Of a stretch of 64,000 nucleotides of DNA, positions 55,249 through 63,396 are shown one piece after another. The notes under the pieces were generated by a model that had not been told where the DNA came from, searched no databases, and worked only from the letters and a program-made list of their open reading frames with translations. The stretch is from the NCBI RefSeq assembly GCF_000524475.1, contig NZ_BAVQ01000084.1:1-64000 (forward strand). The letters run 5' to 3'. The translations under genes and the position numbers were made by a program. Numbering within the stretch: the stretch's first letter is position 1; each line of letters opens with the position of its first letter. The DNA comes from Tomitella biformata AHU 1821 (GTDB taxonomy: Bacteria; Actinomycetota; Actinomycetes; Mycobacteriales; Mycobacteriaceae).

Positions 55249-55905
55249 ATGAGTCCACGCACGCATGAGTCTGAGATCACCTTGGCCCGCGCCGTCGAGA
55301 CCACCCGAACCGGCGACATCTGGATCTTCCGCGGACAGTCCGGGCCAGATCGCGCGATCCAGACCCTCACCAACAGCCCGGTCAACCACGTCGGCATGGC
55401 GGTGGTCCTCGAGGACTTGCCGCCGCTGATGTGGCATGCCGAGCTGGGGCATTCCCTGCAGGACATGTGGACTGGGCGCTTCCAACGCGGCGTGCAGCTG
55501 CATGATCTGCGCGACGCGGTGCTGGTGTGGGGCGCCAAATATGGCCAGCGGGCGTGGCTGCGGCAACTGGCGGAGCCGGTGACCCCGGAGCAAGAGGACG
55601 CGGTGCTGCGCACTATCGCCCGCCTCGACGGCACGCCGTTCCCGTCGACGGCCAAGCTCACGGCGCGCTGGTTTGGCGGCCGTGTTCCGCGGCTGCGCCG
55701 AGGAGGTGGGGACCGGGCGGCGCCGGGCATCGAGAGCGCGTACTGCGCGGAGGTCGTCGGCGTCACGTATGAGTCGATGGGGCTGATCGACGGCGCCCGC
55801 AAACCCAATTGGTATGACCCAGGCCGCTTTTGGAGTGGCGATCGGCTGCCGCTGGCAGATGGCGTGGAGCTGGGCGCGGAGATCGCGGTGCGGCTGGGGG
55901 AGTAG
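55249..55905 (+). CDS. Permuted papain-like (YiiX/NlpC-P60-type) protein
   Basis: A 218-residue protein that fits circularly permuted NlpC/P60 enzymes: it opens with GDIWIFRGQSGPDRAIQTLTNSPVNHVGMAVV (catalytic His in NHVG), and the catalytic Cys comes late in SAYCAEVVGVTYE (near residue 166). Such proteins are amidases, acyltransferases or peptidases, often on lipids or cell wall. No signal peptide, so it is cytoplasmic. The start ATG shares a divergent promoter with the small membrane protein. A strong hairpin terminator follows. Confidence 0.72.
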   Translation: MSPRTHESEITLARAVETTRTGDIWIFRGQSGPDRAIQTLTNSPVNHVGMAVVLEDLPPLMWHAELGHSLQDMWTGRFQRGVQLHDLRDAVLVWGAKYGQRAWLRQLAEPVTPEQEDAVLRTIARLDGTPFPSTAKLTARWFGGRVPRLRRGGGDRAAPGIESAYCAEVVGVTYESMGLIDGARKPNWYDPGRFWSGDRLPLADGVELGAEIAVRLGE

Positions 55906-55926
55906 CTGCCGCCCTCAGAACGGCGA

Positions 55927-55969
55927 AATGCCGTGTGCGGGCACCGAATCGGTGCCCGCACACGGCATT
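55927..55969. terminator. Perfect 19-bp hairpin with T-run, between convergent genes
   Basis: AATGCCGTGTGCGGGCACC (55927-55945) and its exact complement (55951-55969), loop GAATC, followed by GTTTTC on the + strand and preceded by TTTCG when read on -. A genuine intrinsic terminator in both directions, between the papain-like gene and ahpD. Confidence 0.9.
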
Positions 55970-55987
55970 GTTTTCAGGCTCGCGGCC

Positions 55988-56527
55988 TTAGACGTTGGCG
56001 CCAGCCAGCGTCTCGGCGGCGAAGATTGCCTGGGCCACACCCTGGACGGTGGCGGCGACCTTGACGGCCTCCCACACCTGCTCCTTGGTGAGCCCCTCCT
56101 TGCGGACGACGGCGTCGTGCGCGGCGGTGCAGTCGTGGCAACCGTTGATGGTCGACACGGCCAGGCTCCACAGCTCGAAGTCCGCCTTCTCGACGCCAGG
56201 GTTGCCGATGATGTTCATCCGCAGCCCCATGCGCACCGGGGTGTACTCGTCGCCGAGGTAGCTCTTCGCGCGGTAGGACACATTGTTCATGCCCATGATC
56301 GCGGCCGCGCCGAGCGCGGCGTTGTAGGCCTCGGCCGACAGGGTGTCGGCGGCCTCCTCGGCGATCTCACGCAGCACGGTGGCCGACTTCGTGGCGGCGG
56401 CGGAGGCGAGGAGCGTGCCCCACAGCTGCTGCTCGTTGAGCTCGGTGGTCCGGGAGAGCGTGCTCAGGTTGAGCTTGAGGTCCTTGGCGAACTCGGGAAC
56501 AGAATTCTTCAGGTTCTCGATGCTCAT
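55988..56527 (-). CDS. ahpD: Alkyl hydroperoxide reductase AhpD
   Basis: About 179 residues. Carboxymuconolactone-decarboxylase fold; the redox pair and proton relay are in [12 protein letters not shown] (CxxC plus His, near residue 130). AhpD reduces AhpC, linked in mycobacteria to dihydrolipoamide. ATG 56527 lies 2 bp after the ahpC stop, so it is in one operon; the frame upstream of it overlaps ahpC only. Confidence 0.96.
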   Translation of the reverse strand: MSIENLKNSVPEFAKDLKLNLSTLSRTTELNEQQLWGTLLASAAATKSATVLREIAEEAADTLSAEAYNAALGAAAIMGMNNVSYRAKSYLGDEYTPVRMGLRMNIIGNPGVEKADFELWSLAVSTINGCHDCTAAHDAVVRKEGLTKEQVWEAVKVAATVQGVAQAIFAAETLAGANV

Positions 56528-56529
56528 GT

Positions 56530-57117
56530 TTAGACCGCCGCGGTGAGGAGCTCGCCGGCGTTGATCGTCGGGTCGCCCTTCTTCCAGTTGCAGGCGCACA
56601 GCTCGTCGGACTGCAGCGCGTCGAGGACCCGGAGGACCTCATCGACGTTGCGGCCCACGGAGCCGGCGGTGACGGACACGAACTGGACCTCGTTGTTCGG
56701 GTCGATGATGAACGTCGCGCGGTCCGCGACACCGTCGGCGTTGAGCACGCCGGTGGCCGTGGCCAGCTCGCGCTTGAGGTCCGAGAGCATCGGGAAGGGG
56801 AGGGTCTTGAGCTCCTCGTGCTGCGCACGCCACTGGAAGTGCACGAACTCGTTGTCGACCGAGGCGCCCAGGACCTGCGCGTCGCGGTCCGCGAACTCCT
56901 CGTTCAGCTTGCCGAACGCGGCGATCTCGGTGGGGCACACGAAGGTGAAGTCCTTCGGCCAGAAGAACACGACGCGCCACTTGCCAGCGTAGTCGTCGCT
57001 GGTGATGGTGGTGAAGTAGTCATCGGGCTGCTGGGCGTCGACCTCGGAGAGGTCGCCGCCGATGAGGGCGGTCATGTTGTAGGCGGGGAACTGGTCGCCA
57101 ATGGTGAGGAGGGTCAT
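56530..57117 (-). CDS. ahpC: Alkyl hydroperoxide reductase AhpC (peroxiredoxin)
   Basis: About 195 residues. 2-Cys peroxiredoxin; the peroxidatic Cys is in [12 protein letters not shown] (near residue 61) and the resolving Cys in [12 protein letters not shown] (near 174). It detoxifies organic peroxides and peroxynitrite. ATG 57117 follows AAGGAG 7 nt upstream. It is divergent from oxyR across 229 bp, the ancestral mycobacterial arrangement. Confidence 0.97.
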   Translation of the reverse strand: MTLLTIGDQFPAYNMTALIGGDLSEVDAQQPDDYFTTITSDDYAGKWRVVFFWPKDFTFVCPTEIAAFGKLNEEFADRDAQVLGASVDNEFVHFQWRAQHEELKTLPFPMLSDLKRELATATGVLNADGVADRATFIIDPNNEVQFVSVTAGSVGRNVDEVLRVLDALQSDELCACNWKKGDPTINAGELLTAAV

Positions 57118-57323
57118 GGTTGGTTCTCCTTTGTTGTGTGGACACGCCTGATGGCGCGTTCGGCAGTGCAGTTTGCGAAATTCATGAGCGTGAGGCGTCA
57201 GAGAAGATGGGTCGCAACCTGTGATCGGACGGTTGTCCACTGCCGGCCACGGCGACTGCTGCATCGACTCTCTCTCGTGCTCCGTCAACCACTATGCCCT
57301 AAAAGTTTCAAAAGGTAAAGCTC

Positions 57324-57341
57324 TTAGTTCCTGTAGACTAA
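57324..57341. promoter_or_regulatory. Candidate OxyR operator overlapping the oxyR start region
   Basis: TTAG (57324-57327) and CTAA (57338-57341) are an inverted repeat with 10 nt between arms, the geometry of LysR-type sites. It overlaps the oxyR -10-like TAGACT (57334-57339), 7 nt before the ATG. Autorepression of oxyR and activation of ahpC from the same site would follow. Confidence 0.5.
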
Positions 57342-57346
57342 TAGGA

Positions 57347-58264
57347 ATGACTGATAATAACTATCGGCCCACCCTCGCGCAGCTGCGCGCCTTTGTGGCC
57401 GTCGCGGAGTACCGGCACTTCGGCACCGCGGCCAATCACATGGGCGTGAGCCAGCCGACCCTGTCCCAGTCCCTCGCCGCCCTGGAGGCTGGCCTGGGCG
57501 TGCAGTTGATCGAGCGCAGCACACGGCGCGTCCTGGTGACCCCCGCGGGCCAGTCGCTGATGCAGAAGGCGCTGCTCACGCTCGAGGCGGCGGACCGCTT
57601 CGTCGCCGCGGCGACCGGCGCCGGCAGCGGGATGGTCGGCGCCCTGCGGATCGGGATGATCCCCACGGTCGCGCCGTATGTCCTGCCGAAGGCGCTGCCT
57701 GCGATCCGGGAGCGGTTCCCTGATCTGTTGCCGCACCTGGTCGAGGACCAGACGGTGCGCCTGCTGGAGGCGCTGCGGGCGGGACTACTCGATGTGGCGG
57801 TGATGGCGCTGCCCGCCGACGCCGTAGGGATGGCCGAGATCCCGCTATACGACGAGGAATTCGTGCTTGTGCTGCCCGCCGAGCATCCGCTGGCCGGCCA
57901 GGACGAACTGTCTGCGCAGGTGTTGCACGAGCTCCCGCTCCTGCTGCTCGACGAGGGCCATTGCCTGCGCGACCAGACCCTCGATTTGTGCCGGCTCGTG
58001 AACGCATCGCCGCTGCTGGGCGACACCCGGGCGACCTCGCTGGCCACCGTCGTGCAGTGTGTCGCCGGGGGATTGGGCGCCACGCTGGTGCCGGAGTCTG
58101 CGGTGGCCGTGGAGACCAGCAGCGGGGCGCTGTCCACGGCACGCTTCGCAAAGCCAGCGCCGGGCCGTGTGATCGGTCTCGTCTACCGAACCTCCAGCGG
58201 CCGCGAGGACGACTTCACGCTGTTGGCAGAACTGCTGCGCGATCAGGCCCCGGTCGAGAGCTGA
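57347..58264 (+). CDS. oxyR: Hydrogen-peroxide sensor OxyR (LysR family)
   Basis: About 305 residues. LysR helix-turn-helix at residues 7-66 (LRAFVAVAEYRHFGTAANHMGVSQPTLSQSLAALE). The effector domain holds the OxyR redox Cys in DEGHCLRDQTLDLC (near residues 205-215). Unlike M. tuberculosis oxyR, which is a pseudogene, this reading frame is intact, so peroxide induction of ahpCD should work. Its start appears leaderless. It converges with the LysR effector-like gene with only 3 bp between stops. Confidence 0.96.
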   Translation: MTDNNYRPTLAQLRAFVAVAEYRHFGTAANHMGVSQPTLSQSLAALEAGLGVQLIERSTRRVLVTPAGQSLMQKALLTLEAADRFVAAATGAGSGMVGALRIGMIPTVAPYVLPKALPAIRERFPDLLPHLVEDQTVRLLEALRAGLLDVAVMALPADAVGMAEIPLYDEEFVLVLPAEHPLAGQDELSAQVLHELPLLLLDEGHCLRDQTLDLCRLVNASPLLGDTRATSLATVVQCVAGGLGATLVPESAVAVETSSGALSTARFAKPAPGRVIGLVYRTSSGREDDFTLLAELLRDQAPVES

Positions 58265-58267
58265 CGG

Positions 58268-59083
58268 TTAGCGGCCACGGCCCTTCCCACCACTTTTGCC
58301 GCCGCCCTTTCCGCCATTGGGGCGTCCACCCTTGGCCGGGCCACGCTGATTCGCCTTGCCGGAGCCCCCACCCTGCTTGCCGCGACCGGCCGGCGGGGCG
58401 GACTGCGCGCGCGCCTTCGCCTTCGCCTTGGCGGTGGGCCTCTCCTTGGGCGTCTCCGGCTTGCCCCGTGAGCTGTTGGCCGTGCGGCCGCGGACGATGC
58501 CGATCAGATCTTCCATCAGGTTCGATTCGGAGTCCTCGCGCCAGACCAGCGCCACCTGCGAGGTGGGCGCCTCCGCCAATGGGCGGAAGGTGAGGTCCTT
58601 GTGGTGGTGCAGACGGGCCAACGACTGCGGGACGATCACGACCCCGATGCCCGCGAGCACCAGATCAAATGCGTCCTGCGTGGTGGCGGGTCGCTCCAGC
58701 GCGGGTGTCCCCGGCAGGGATTCCGAATGGTCCTCACCCCAGCGCAGCGGATCATCCTGCGGGTGCAAGACGACCTCGCCCTCCAGATCCGCGAACGTGA
58801 GCTCCTCGCTGACGCTCAACACATGGTCCGTGGGCATCACCACAACGGTCGTCTCAATGTACAGCGGGATCGCGTGCAGCTCGTCGCGGTCGATCGGCAG
58901 CCGGACCAGGCCCGCGTCGACCTCCTTGCCTCGAGTAGCGGCCACCGCGGCCGCAGTGGCCAGACTCACCAGCTCGATCGGCACCCCGGGTATACGCTCG
59001 GACCACGTGCGCACCCACTTGGCGGGCATGACGCCGGGAACGTAGGCGAGGCGAAATTGCGGGACTTCCGGCTGTTCGGGCAC
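58268..59083 (-). CDS. LysR effector-domain protein without DNA-binding domain, basic tail
   Basis: About 271 residues. Begins directly with the LysR substrate-binding fold (FRLAYVPGVMPAKWVRTWSER), through HPQDDPLRWGED and VLAGIGVVIVPQSLARLHHHKDL. No helix-turn-helix precedes it. The last 75 residues are low complexity: Lys/Arg/Gly/Pro-rich (KAKAKARAQ, GKGGGKSGGKGRGR). I chose GTG 59083; TTG 59122 is possible. Similar HTH-less proteins exist in mycobacteriales, but the function is unknown. The tail could bind nucleic acid or act as a solubility element. Confidence 0.75.
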   Translation of the reverse strand: MPEQPEVPQFRLAYVPGVMPAKWVRTWSERIPGVPIELVSLATAAAVAATRGKEVDAGLVRLPIDRDELHAIPLYIETTVVVMPTDHVLSVSEELTFADLEGEVVLHPQDDPLRWGEDHSESLPGTPALERPATTQDAFDLVLAGIGVVIVPQSLARLHHHKDLTFRPLAEAPTSQVALVWREDSESNLMEDLIGIVRGRTANSSRGKPETPKERPTAKAKAKARAQSAPPAGRGKQGGGSGKANQRGPAKGGRPNGGKGGGKSGGKGRGR

Positions 59084-59147
59084 GGGGCCAGCGTACCGGC
59101 TGCCGGGGTGTTGGCAGGACAACGCTGGAGGCCGTTAGGCTCTTGTC

Positions 59148-59558
59148 ATGACGTCGAGCAAGAAAACCCAGATTTTGAAGCCCGCCACTGCGGCGAAGAA
59201 GCTCGGCATTTACCTGCCCGCAGCGCCGGAGTCGTTCCGCACCGAGCCCGTTACCCGCGAATCATTGGCCGCGCTGCTGCAGGATCCGCCGGTCTGGCTC
59301 ACGGAGCTGCGGGCCACCGGCCCCCACCCGCGCCAGATCGTCGCCGAGAAGTTGGGGGTGTCCATCTCGGGGCTGGCGCGCTCCGGCCTGGATGAGGCGC
59401 TGACCACCAGCGAGATCGACGAGCTTATGGAGAACAGGCCGGATTGGCTGCGCCATGAGCGGGACGTGCAGGCCGGCGTCCGGTCCGAGGCCCGTCGCCT
59501 CAAGTCCGAGGCGACGGACCGCCAGACGACGGAAGCCGAGGCACCCAGCGAGGGCTGA
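59148..59558 (+). CDS. DUF5997 protein
   Basis: A 136-residue conserved actinobacterial protein (DUF5997). Start KKTQILKPATAAKKLGIYLPA and the core PPVWLTELRATGPHPRQIVAEKLGVSISGLARSG with a helix-turn-helix-like segment. Acidic, charged tail. Function unknown; a DNA-binding role is possible. ATG has no ribosome site but TAGGCT (59136-59141) sits 6 nt upstream, so a leaderless mRNA is likely. It is divergent from the LysR-effector gene. A T-run hairpin follows it. Confidence 0.85.
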   Translation: MTSSKKTQILKPATAAKKLGIYLPAAPESFRTEPVTRESLAALLQDPPVWLTELRATGPHPRQIVAEKLGVSISGLARSGLDEALTTSEIDELMENRPDWLRHERDVQAGVRSEARRLKSEATDRQTTEAEAPSEG

Positions 59559-59574
59559 TCGAATTGACGCGAGA

Positions 59575-59611
59575 GGCCCGGCACATTCTCCATCGTGTGC
59601 CGGGCCTTTTC
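59575..59611 (+). terminator. Intrinsic terminator after DUF5997 gene
   Basis: AGGCCCGGCACA (59575-59586) pairs with TGTGCCGGGCCT (59597-59608), perfect 12 bp with a 10-nt loop, followed by TTTT at 59608-59611. One of the few hairpins here with a T-tract. Confidence 0.88.
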
Positions 59612-59671
59612 GTGCGTGCAGAGATCTGAGCGGGCTGCCGGACCGCAGCCCATGGCTCAGCCCTCGACCGC

Positions 59672-62182
59672 CTAGCCCTCGATGACCTCGATATCAGCCA
59701 GGACGACTTCGCCGATCGCGTCGGATGCCTCAAGGTCCAGCGAGGCCTCGAAGGCCCAGCCGTGGTCGCCGTCGGGGTCGGGCAACGTCTGGCGCAGTTC
59801 CCACACTCCGTCGACCAGCTCGGACTTGAACATGTGCGGGCCGCGCGCGTCGGGGCCGAGCGGGATGGGGCCGTACTCCTCGAAATACGGCAGCATGTCC
59901 TCCGCCCAGTCGCTGGCGGACATCCCCTCGTCGAGGGCCTCGAGCTCGGCCCAGCGGCGCTCGGCGACCAGGTGCACGCGGCGGAACATCGCGTTGCGCA
60001 GCATCACCTGGAAGGCGCGGGGATTAGTCGTGATGGACCGGGTGGTCTCCGTCGCAAAAGAGACCTGAGCCGGCCCGTCGAGGTCGTCGGGGTTGAGCAG
60101 CTGCTCCCACTCGTCGAGCAGGCTCGAGTCGACCTGGCGGATGAGCTCGCCGAGCCACTCGGTGAGGTCGTCCAGCTCGTCCGTGCCCACGTCGACCGGA
60201 ACCGTTTGGCGCAGTGTGCGATACGCGTCCGCGAGGTAACGCAGCACGGTGCCCTCAGAGCGGGTCAGGCCATACCGTGAGATCAGGTCTGTGAACGTCA
60301 TGGCCTGCTCGACCATGTCCCGCACGATGGTCTTCGGGGAGAGCCCGAACTCGCTGAGCCAGGGGTGGGATTGGCGGTAGGTCTCGTAGGCGGGCACCAG
60401 CACCTCCGCGAGGGGCTTGGGCCAGGTGATCTCCTCGATCAGCTCCATCCGCTCGTCGTACTCGATGCCCTCGGACTTCATCTCGTTGATCGCCACACCG
60501 CGGGCCGCATGCTGCTGGGCCATGAGGATTTGCCGTGGGTCGTCGAGGGTGGACTCGACGACGGAGACGATATCCAGAGCGTAGGTGGGGGAGTCGACGT
60601 CGAAGAGGTCGAATGCGGCGAGTGCGAACGGCGAGAGCGGCTGGTTTAGCGCGAAGTTGGCTTGCAGGTCGACGGTCAATCGAGCCCTCCGCCCGTCTTC
60701 ATCAGGCTCGTCGAACTGCTCGACGACGCCGGCGTCGAGCAGGCTGCGGTACAGCGAGATCGCCCGCAGGATGTGCTTGCGCTGCTGCGGGCGCGTCTCG
60801 TGGTTGTCCTCGAGGAGGTGGCGCATCGCATAGAAGCAGTTGCCGGGGCGTTCAATAACGTTGAGCAGCATCGAGTTCGTCACGGAGAAGCGCGAGACCA
60901 TTGGCTCGGGCGGGGCCACGATGAGCCGGTCGAACGTCGCCTCGCTCCAGGACACGAAACCCTCAGGGGGCTTCTTGCGGTGCACCTTGCGGCGTTTCTT
61001 GGGATCATCGCCGGCTTTGGCGAGCAGGCGGGCGTTCTCCACGTCGTGCTCCGGGGCCTGGACGACGACGGTGCCGAGGGTGTCGAACCCCGCGCGGCCG
61101 GCGCGGCCCGCGATCTGGTGGAACTCACGGGCGCGCAGTACGCGGGTGCGGACGCCGTCGTACTTGGTCAGTCCCGTGAACAGCACGGTCCGGATGGGCA
61201 CGTTGATGCCGACGCCCAAAGTGTCGGTGCCGCAGATGACCTTCAGCAGGCCCTCCTGCGCGAGGCGCTCGACGAGGCGACGGTACTTCGGCAGCATGCC
61301 CGCGTGGTGCACGCCAATGCCGTGGCGGATCAGGCGCGAGAGCGTGCGGCCGAAGCCGGTGGTGAAGCGGAAGTTGCCGAGCGCGTCCGCGATGGCGGCT
61401 TTCTCGGCCTTGGAGCACATGTTGATGCTGGTCAGCGATTGCGCGCGCTCGAGCGCCGAGGCCTGCGTGAAGTGCACCACGTAGGCAGGGCACTGATTCG
61501 TCGTGGCCAGGTCCTGGATGGTCTCCTGGATCGGCGTGAGCACGTACTCGTAGGTGAGCGGCACCGGGCGTTCAGCGTCCGAGCCCACATGGGCGGTAGT
61601 GCGGCCGGTGCGCCGGGTCAGGTCCTTGACGAGGAAGTCGACGTCGCCCAGGGTCGCGGACATCAATAGGAACTGGGTGTGGGGCAGCTCGATCAGCGGC
61701 ACCTGCCACGCCCAGCCGCGCTCGGGCTCCGCGTAGTAGTGGAACTCGTCCATCACGACCTGGCCGATGTCGGAGTCCGCACCGCCCCGTAGCGCGAGGT
61801 TCGCGACGATCTCCGCAGTGGCGCACACGATGGGCGCGGTCGGGTTCACAGCCGCGTCGCCGGTCATCATGCCCACGTTGTCGGCGCCGAAGATCTCGCA
61901 CAGCGCGAAGAACTTCTCGGATACCAGCGCCTTGATCGGCGCCGTGTAGAACGAGCGCTTGCCCTGCGCCATGGCCACGAAGTGCGCGCCGATCGCCACC
62001 ATGGACTTCCCCGAGCCGGTGGGGGTGGCGAGGATGACGTTGGAGCCGGCGACGATCTCCAACACCGCCTCGTCCTGCGCCGGGTACAGCGACAGGCCAC
62101 GGGACTCGGTCCACTCGAGAAAGCGCTCGTAGAGCAAGTCCTCATCGAGCGGATCGGCGGGGACTAACTCGGTGAGAAGCAC
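59672..62182 (-). CDS. DUF3516 DEAD/DEAH-box RNA helicase-like protein
   Basis: An 836-residue superfamily-2 helicase with a C-terminal DUF3516 region. Motif I ATPTGSGKS (near residue 53), Ia APIKALVSEKFF, II DEFH (VVMDEFHYY), III MSATL, and VI QIAGRAGRAGFDT are intact. DEFH instead of DEVH distinguishes it from HelY/Mtr4. The domain after residue 430 carries conserved blocks such as RFSVTNSMLLNVIERPG. A processing or surveillance role in RNA metabolism is likely but unproven. Nearest neighbour is the PAC2 gene 9 bp upstream on the same strand, so they may be one operon. Confidence 0.9.
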   Translation of the reverse strand: MLLTELVPADPLDEDLLYERFLEWTESRGLSLYPAQDEAVLEIVAGSNVILATPTGSGKSMVAIGAHFVAMAQGKRSFYTAPIKALVSEKFFALCEIFGADNVGMMTGDAAVNPTAPIVCATAEIVANLALRGGADSDIGQVVMDEFHYYAEPERGWAWQVPLIELPHTQFLLMSATLGDVDFLVKDLTRRTGRTTAHVGSDAERPVPLTYEYVLTPIQETIQDLATTNQCPAYVVHFTQASALERAQSLTSINMCSKAEKAAIADALGNFRFTTGFGRTLSRLIRHGIGVHHAGMLPKYRRLVERLAQEGLLKVICGTDTLGVGINVPIRTVLFTGLTKYDGVRTRVLRAREFHQIAGRAGRAGFDTLGTVVVQAPEHDVENARLLAKAGDDPKKRRKVHRKKPPEGFVSWSEATFDRLIVAPPEPMVSRFSVTNSMLLNVIERPGNCFYAMRHLLEDNHETRPQQRKHILRAISLYRSLLDAGVVEQFDEPDEDGRRARLTVDLQANFALNQPLSPFALAAFDLFDVDSPTYALDIVSVVESTLDDPRQILMAQQHAARGVAINEMKSEGIEYDERMELIEEITWPKPLAEVLVPAYETYRQSHPWLSEFGLSPKTIVRDMVEQAMTFTDLISRYGLTRSEGTVLRYLADAYRTLRQTVPVDVGTDELDDLTEWLGELIRQVDSSLLDEWEQLLNPDDLDGPAQVSFATETTRSITTNPRAFQVMLRNAMFRRVHLVAERRWAELEALDEGMSASDWAEDMLPYFEEYGPIPLGPDARGPHMFKSELVDGVWELRQTLPDPDGDHGWAFEASLDLEASDAIGEVVLADIEVIEG

Positions 62183-62191
62183 CAGGCCAGC

Positions 62192-63190
62192 CTAGGGGGT
62201 GGGCTCGCCGTCGGGCTCGCCGGTGTCTGGACGGTCATCCTGATCGTCTTTCGGGCCGCCCTCGGCATGTTCCGCCAGGAACTTCTCAAATTCCGCGCCG
62301 AGCTCGTCGCCACTGGGCAGATCGCCCGAGTCAGCGAGAAGAGAGGCCCTGCGCTCCTCCGCGGTGATGTACGCGTCGTACTGGTTCTCCAGCGCGGCCA
62401 CGACACCCTCGACCTCCTCGTTGCCACGGATCTGCTGGTCGACCTGCTCGCGCACTCGGGCCGCGGCCTCGCCCAGGGCGGTCAGCGGGATCTGCAGCCC
62501 GGTGTTGTCGATGAGGCACTCGAGCATTTTCTGTGCCGCCTCCGGGTAGTCGGACTGCGCGAGGTAGTGGGGCACGTGCACGGCGAAGCCCAGCGTCGGA
62601 TGCTCATGCTCGGCCAGGCGCAGTTCCAACAACGCGTCGGCGCTGCCGGGGATGGTGATCTCGCCGTCCCACTTTTGGTAGTCGCCGGTGACCTCGGTGT
62701 TGCTCGCGTGTGCGGTGACGCCGATGGGGCGCGTGTGCGGCACCGCCATCGGGATCGCGTTGAGCCCGATGGTGCGGGTGACGCCGAATTTCTCGATGAG
62801 CAGCCGCACAGCCGTGGTGAAGCGCTCCCAGCTCAGGTCGGGCTCCAGGCCGGAGAGCAACAGGAACACGGTGCCGTCGGTGTCGCGGATCGCGTGCAGT
62901 TCGAGTTTCGGCGTCGCGTAGCTGGTGAACTGATTGTTCTTGAACGTCATGACGGGGCGTCGCGAGCGGTAGTCGATGAGCTGATCAACGGCGAAGGCGG
63001 CCACGAGCTCAGTGCCGAGGACCTCCCGCAGATGCGCGGTGGCCAGCCGGACGGCGTGGCCCGCATCGGTGAAGCCCTCTAGGCCGTGCACCAGGATCAG
63101 CCCGGCGCCGTCGTCTGACGTGAGGTCGGGAACCGGGAACTCCAACTCGTACATGCCGGACGACTCGTCCAAGGCTGTCCCCTTCCTCAT
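62192..63190 (-). CDS. PAC2-family protein (Rv2714-like)
   Basis: About 332 residues. Proteasome assembly chaperone (PAC2/DUF75) fold, the Rv2714 type. The core MYELEFPVPDLTSDDGAGLILVHG...LEGFTDAG, LIDYRSRRPVMTFKNNQFT and AVPHTRPIGVTAHASN are typical. The tail is a Glu-rich coiled coil (QIRGNEEVEGVVAALENQYD) and disordered. Actinobacterial PAC2 proteins may chaperone proteasome-related complexes; the client is unknown. I chose ATG 63190; ATG 63154 (MYELEF) is possible. Helicase follows. Confidence 0.88.
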   Translation of the reverse strand: MRKGTALDESSGMYELEFPVPDLTSDDGAGLILVHGLEGFTDAGHAVRLATAHLREVLGTELVAAFAVDQLIDYRSRRPVMTFKNNQFTSYATPKLELHAIRDTDGTVFLLLSGLEPDLSWERFTTAVRLLIEKFGVTRTIGLNAIPMAVPHTRPIGVTAHASNTEVTGDYQKWDGEITIPGSADALLELRLAEHEHPTLGFAVHVPHYLAQSDYPEAAQKMLECLIDNTGLQIPLTALGEAAARVREQVDQQIRGNEEVEGVVAALENQYDAYITAEERRASLLADSGDLPSGDELGAEFEKFLAEHAEGGPKDDQDDRPDTGEPDGEPTP

Positions 63191-63396
63191 TGATTGCTCG
63201 TGGCGGCAGCGGTTCTCCCGTTGCCCGGCCGCGGTGCTGCCTGTGCCCTCGTCGGAGTCGACGAGAGGTGCGTGAACCGATCCATTCGGGTCGCCTATGC
63301 CATGATCCGACGACCGTGGCTCTATCGTAGGGGACGAGTGGATCGGCTCGTCCCACACCGTCGCGGAGCGCATGCGGTGGGAATCGGAGGCACTGG

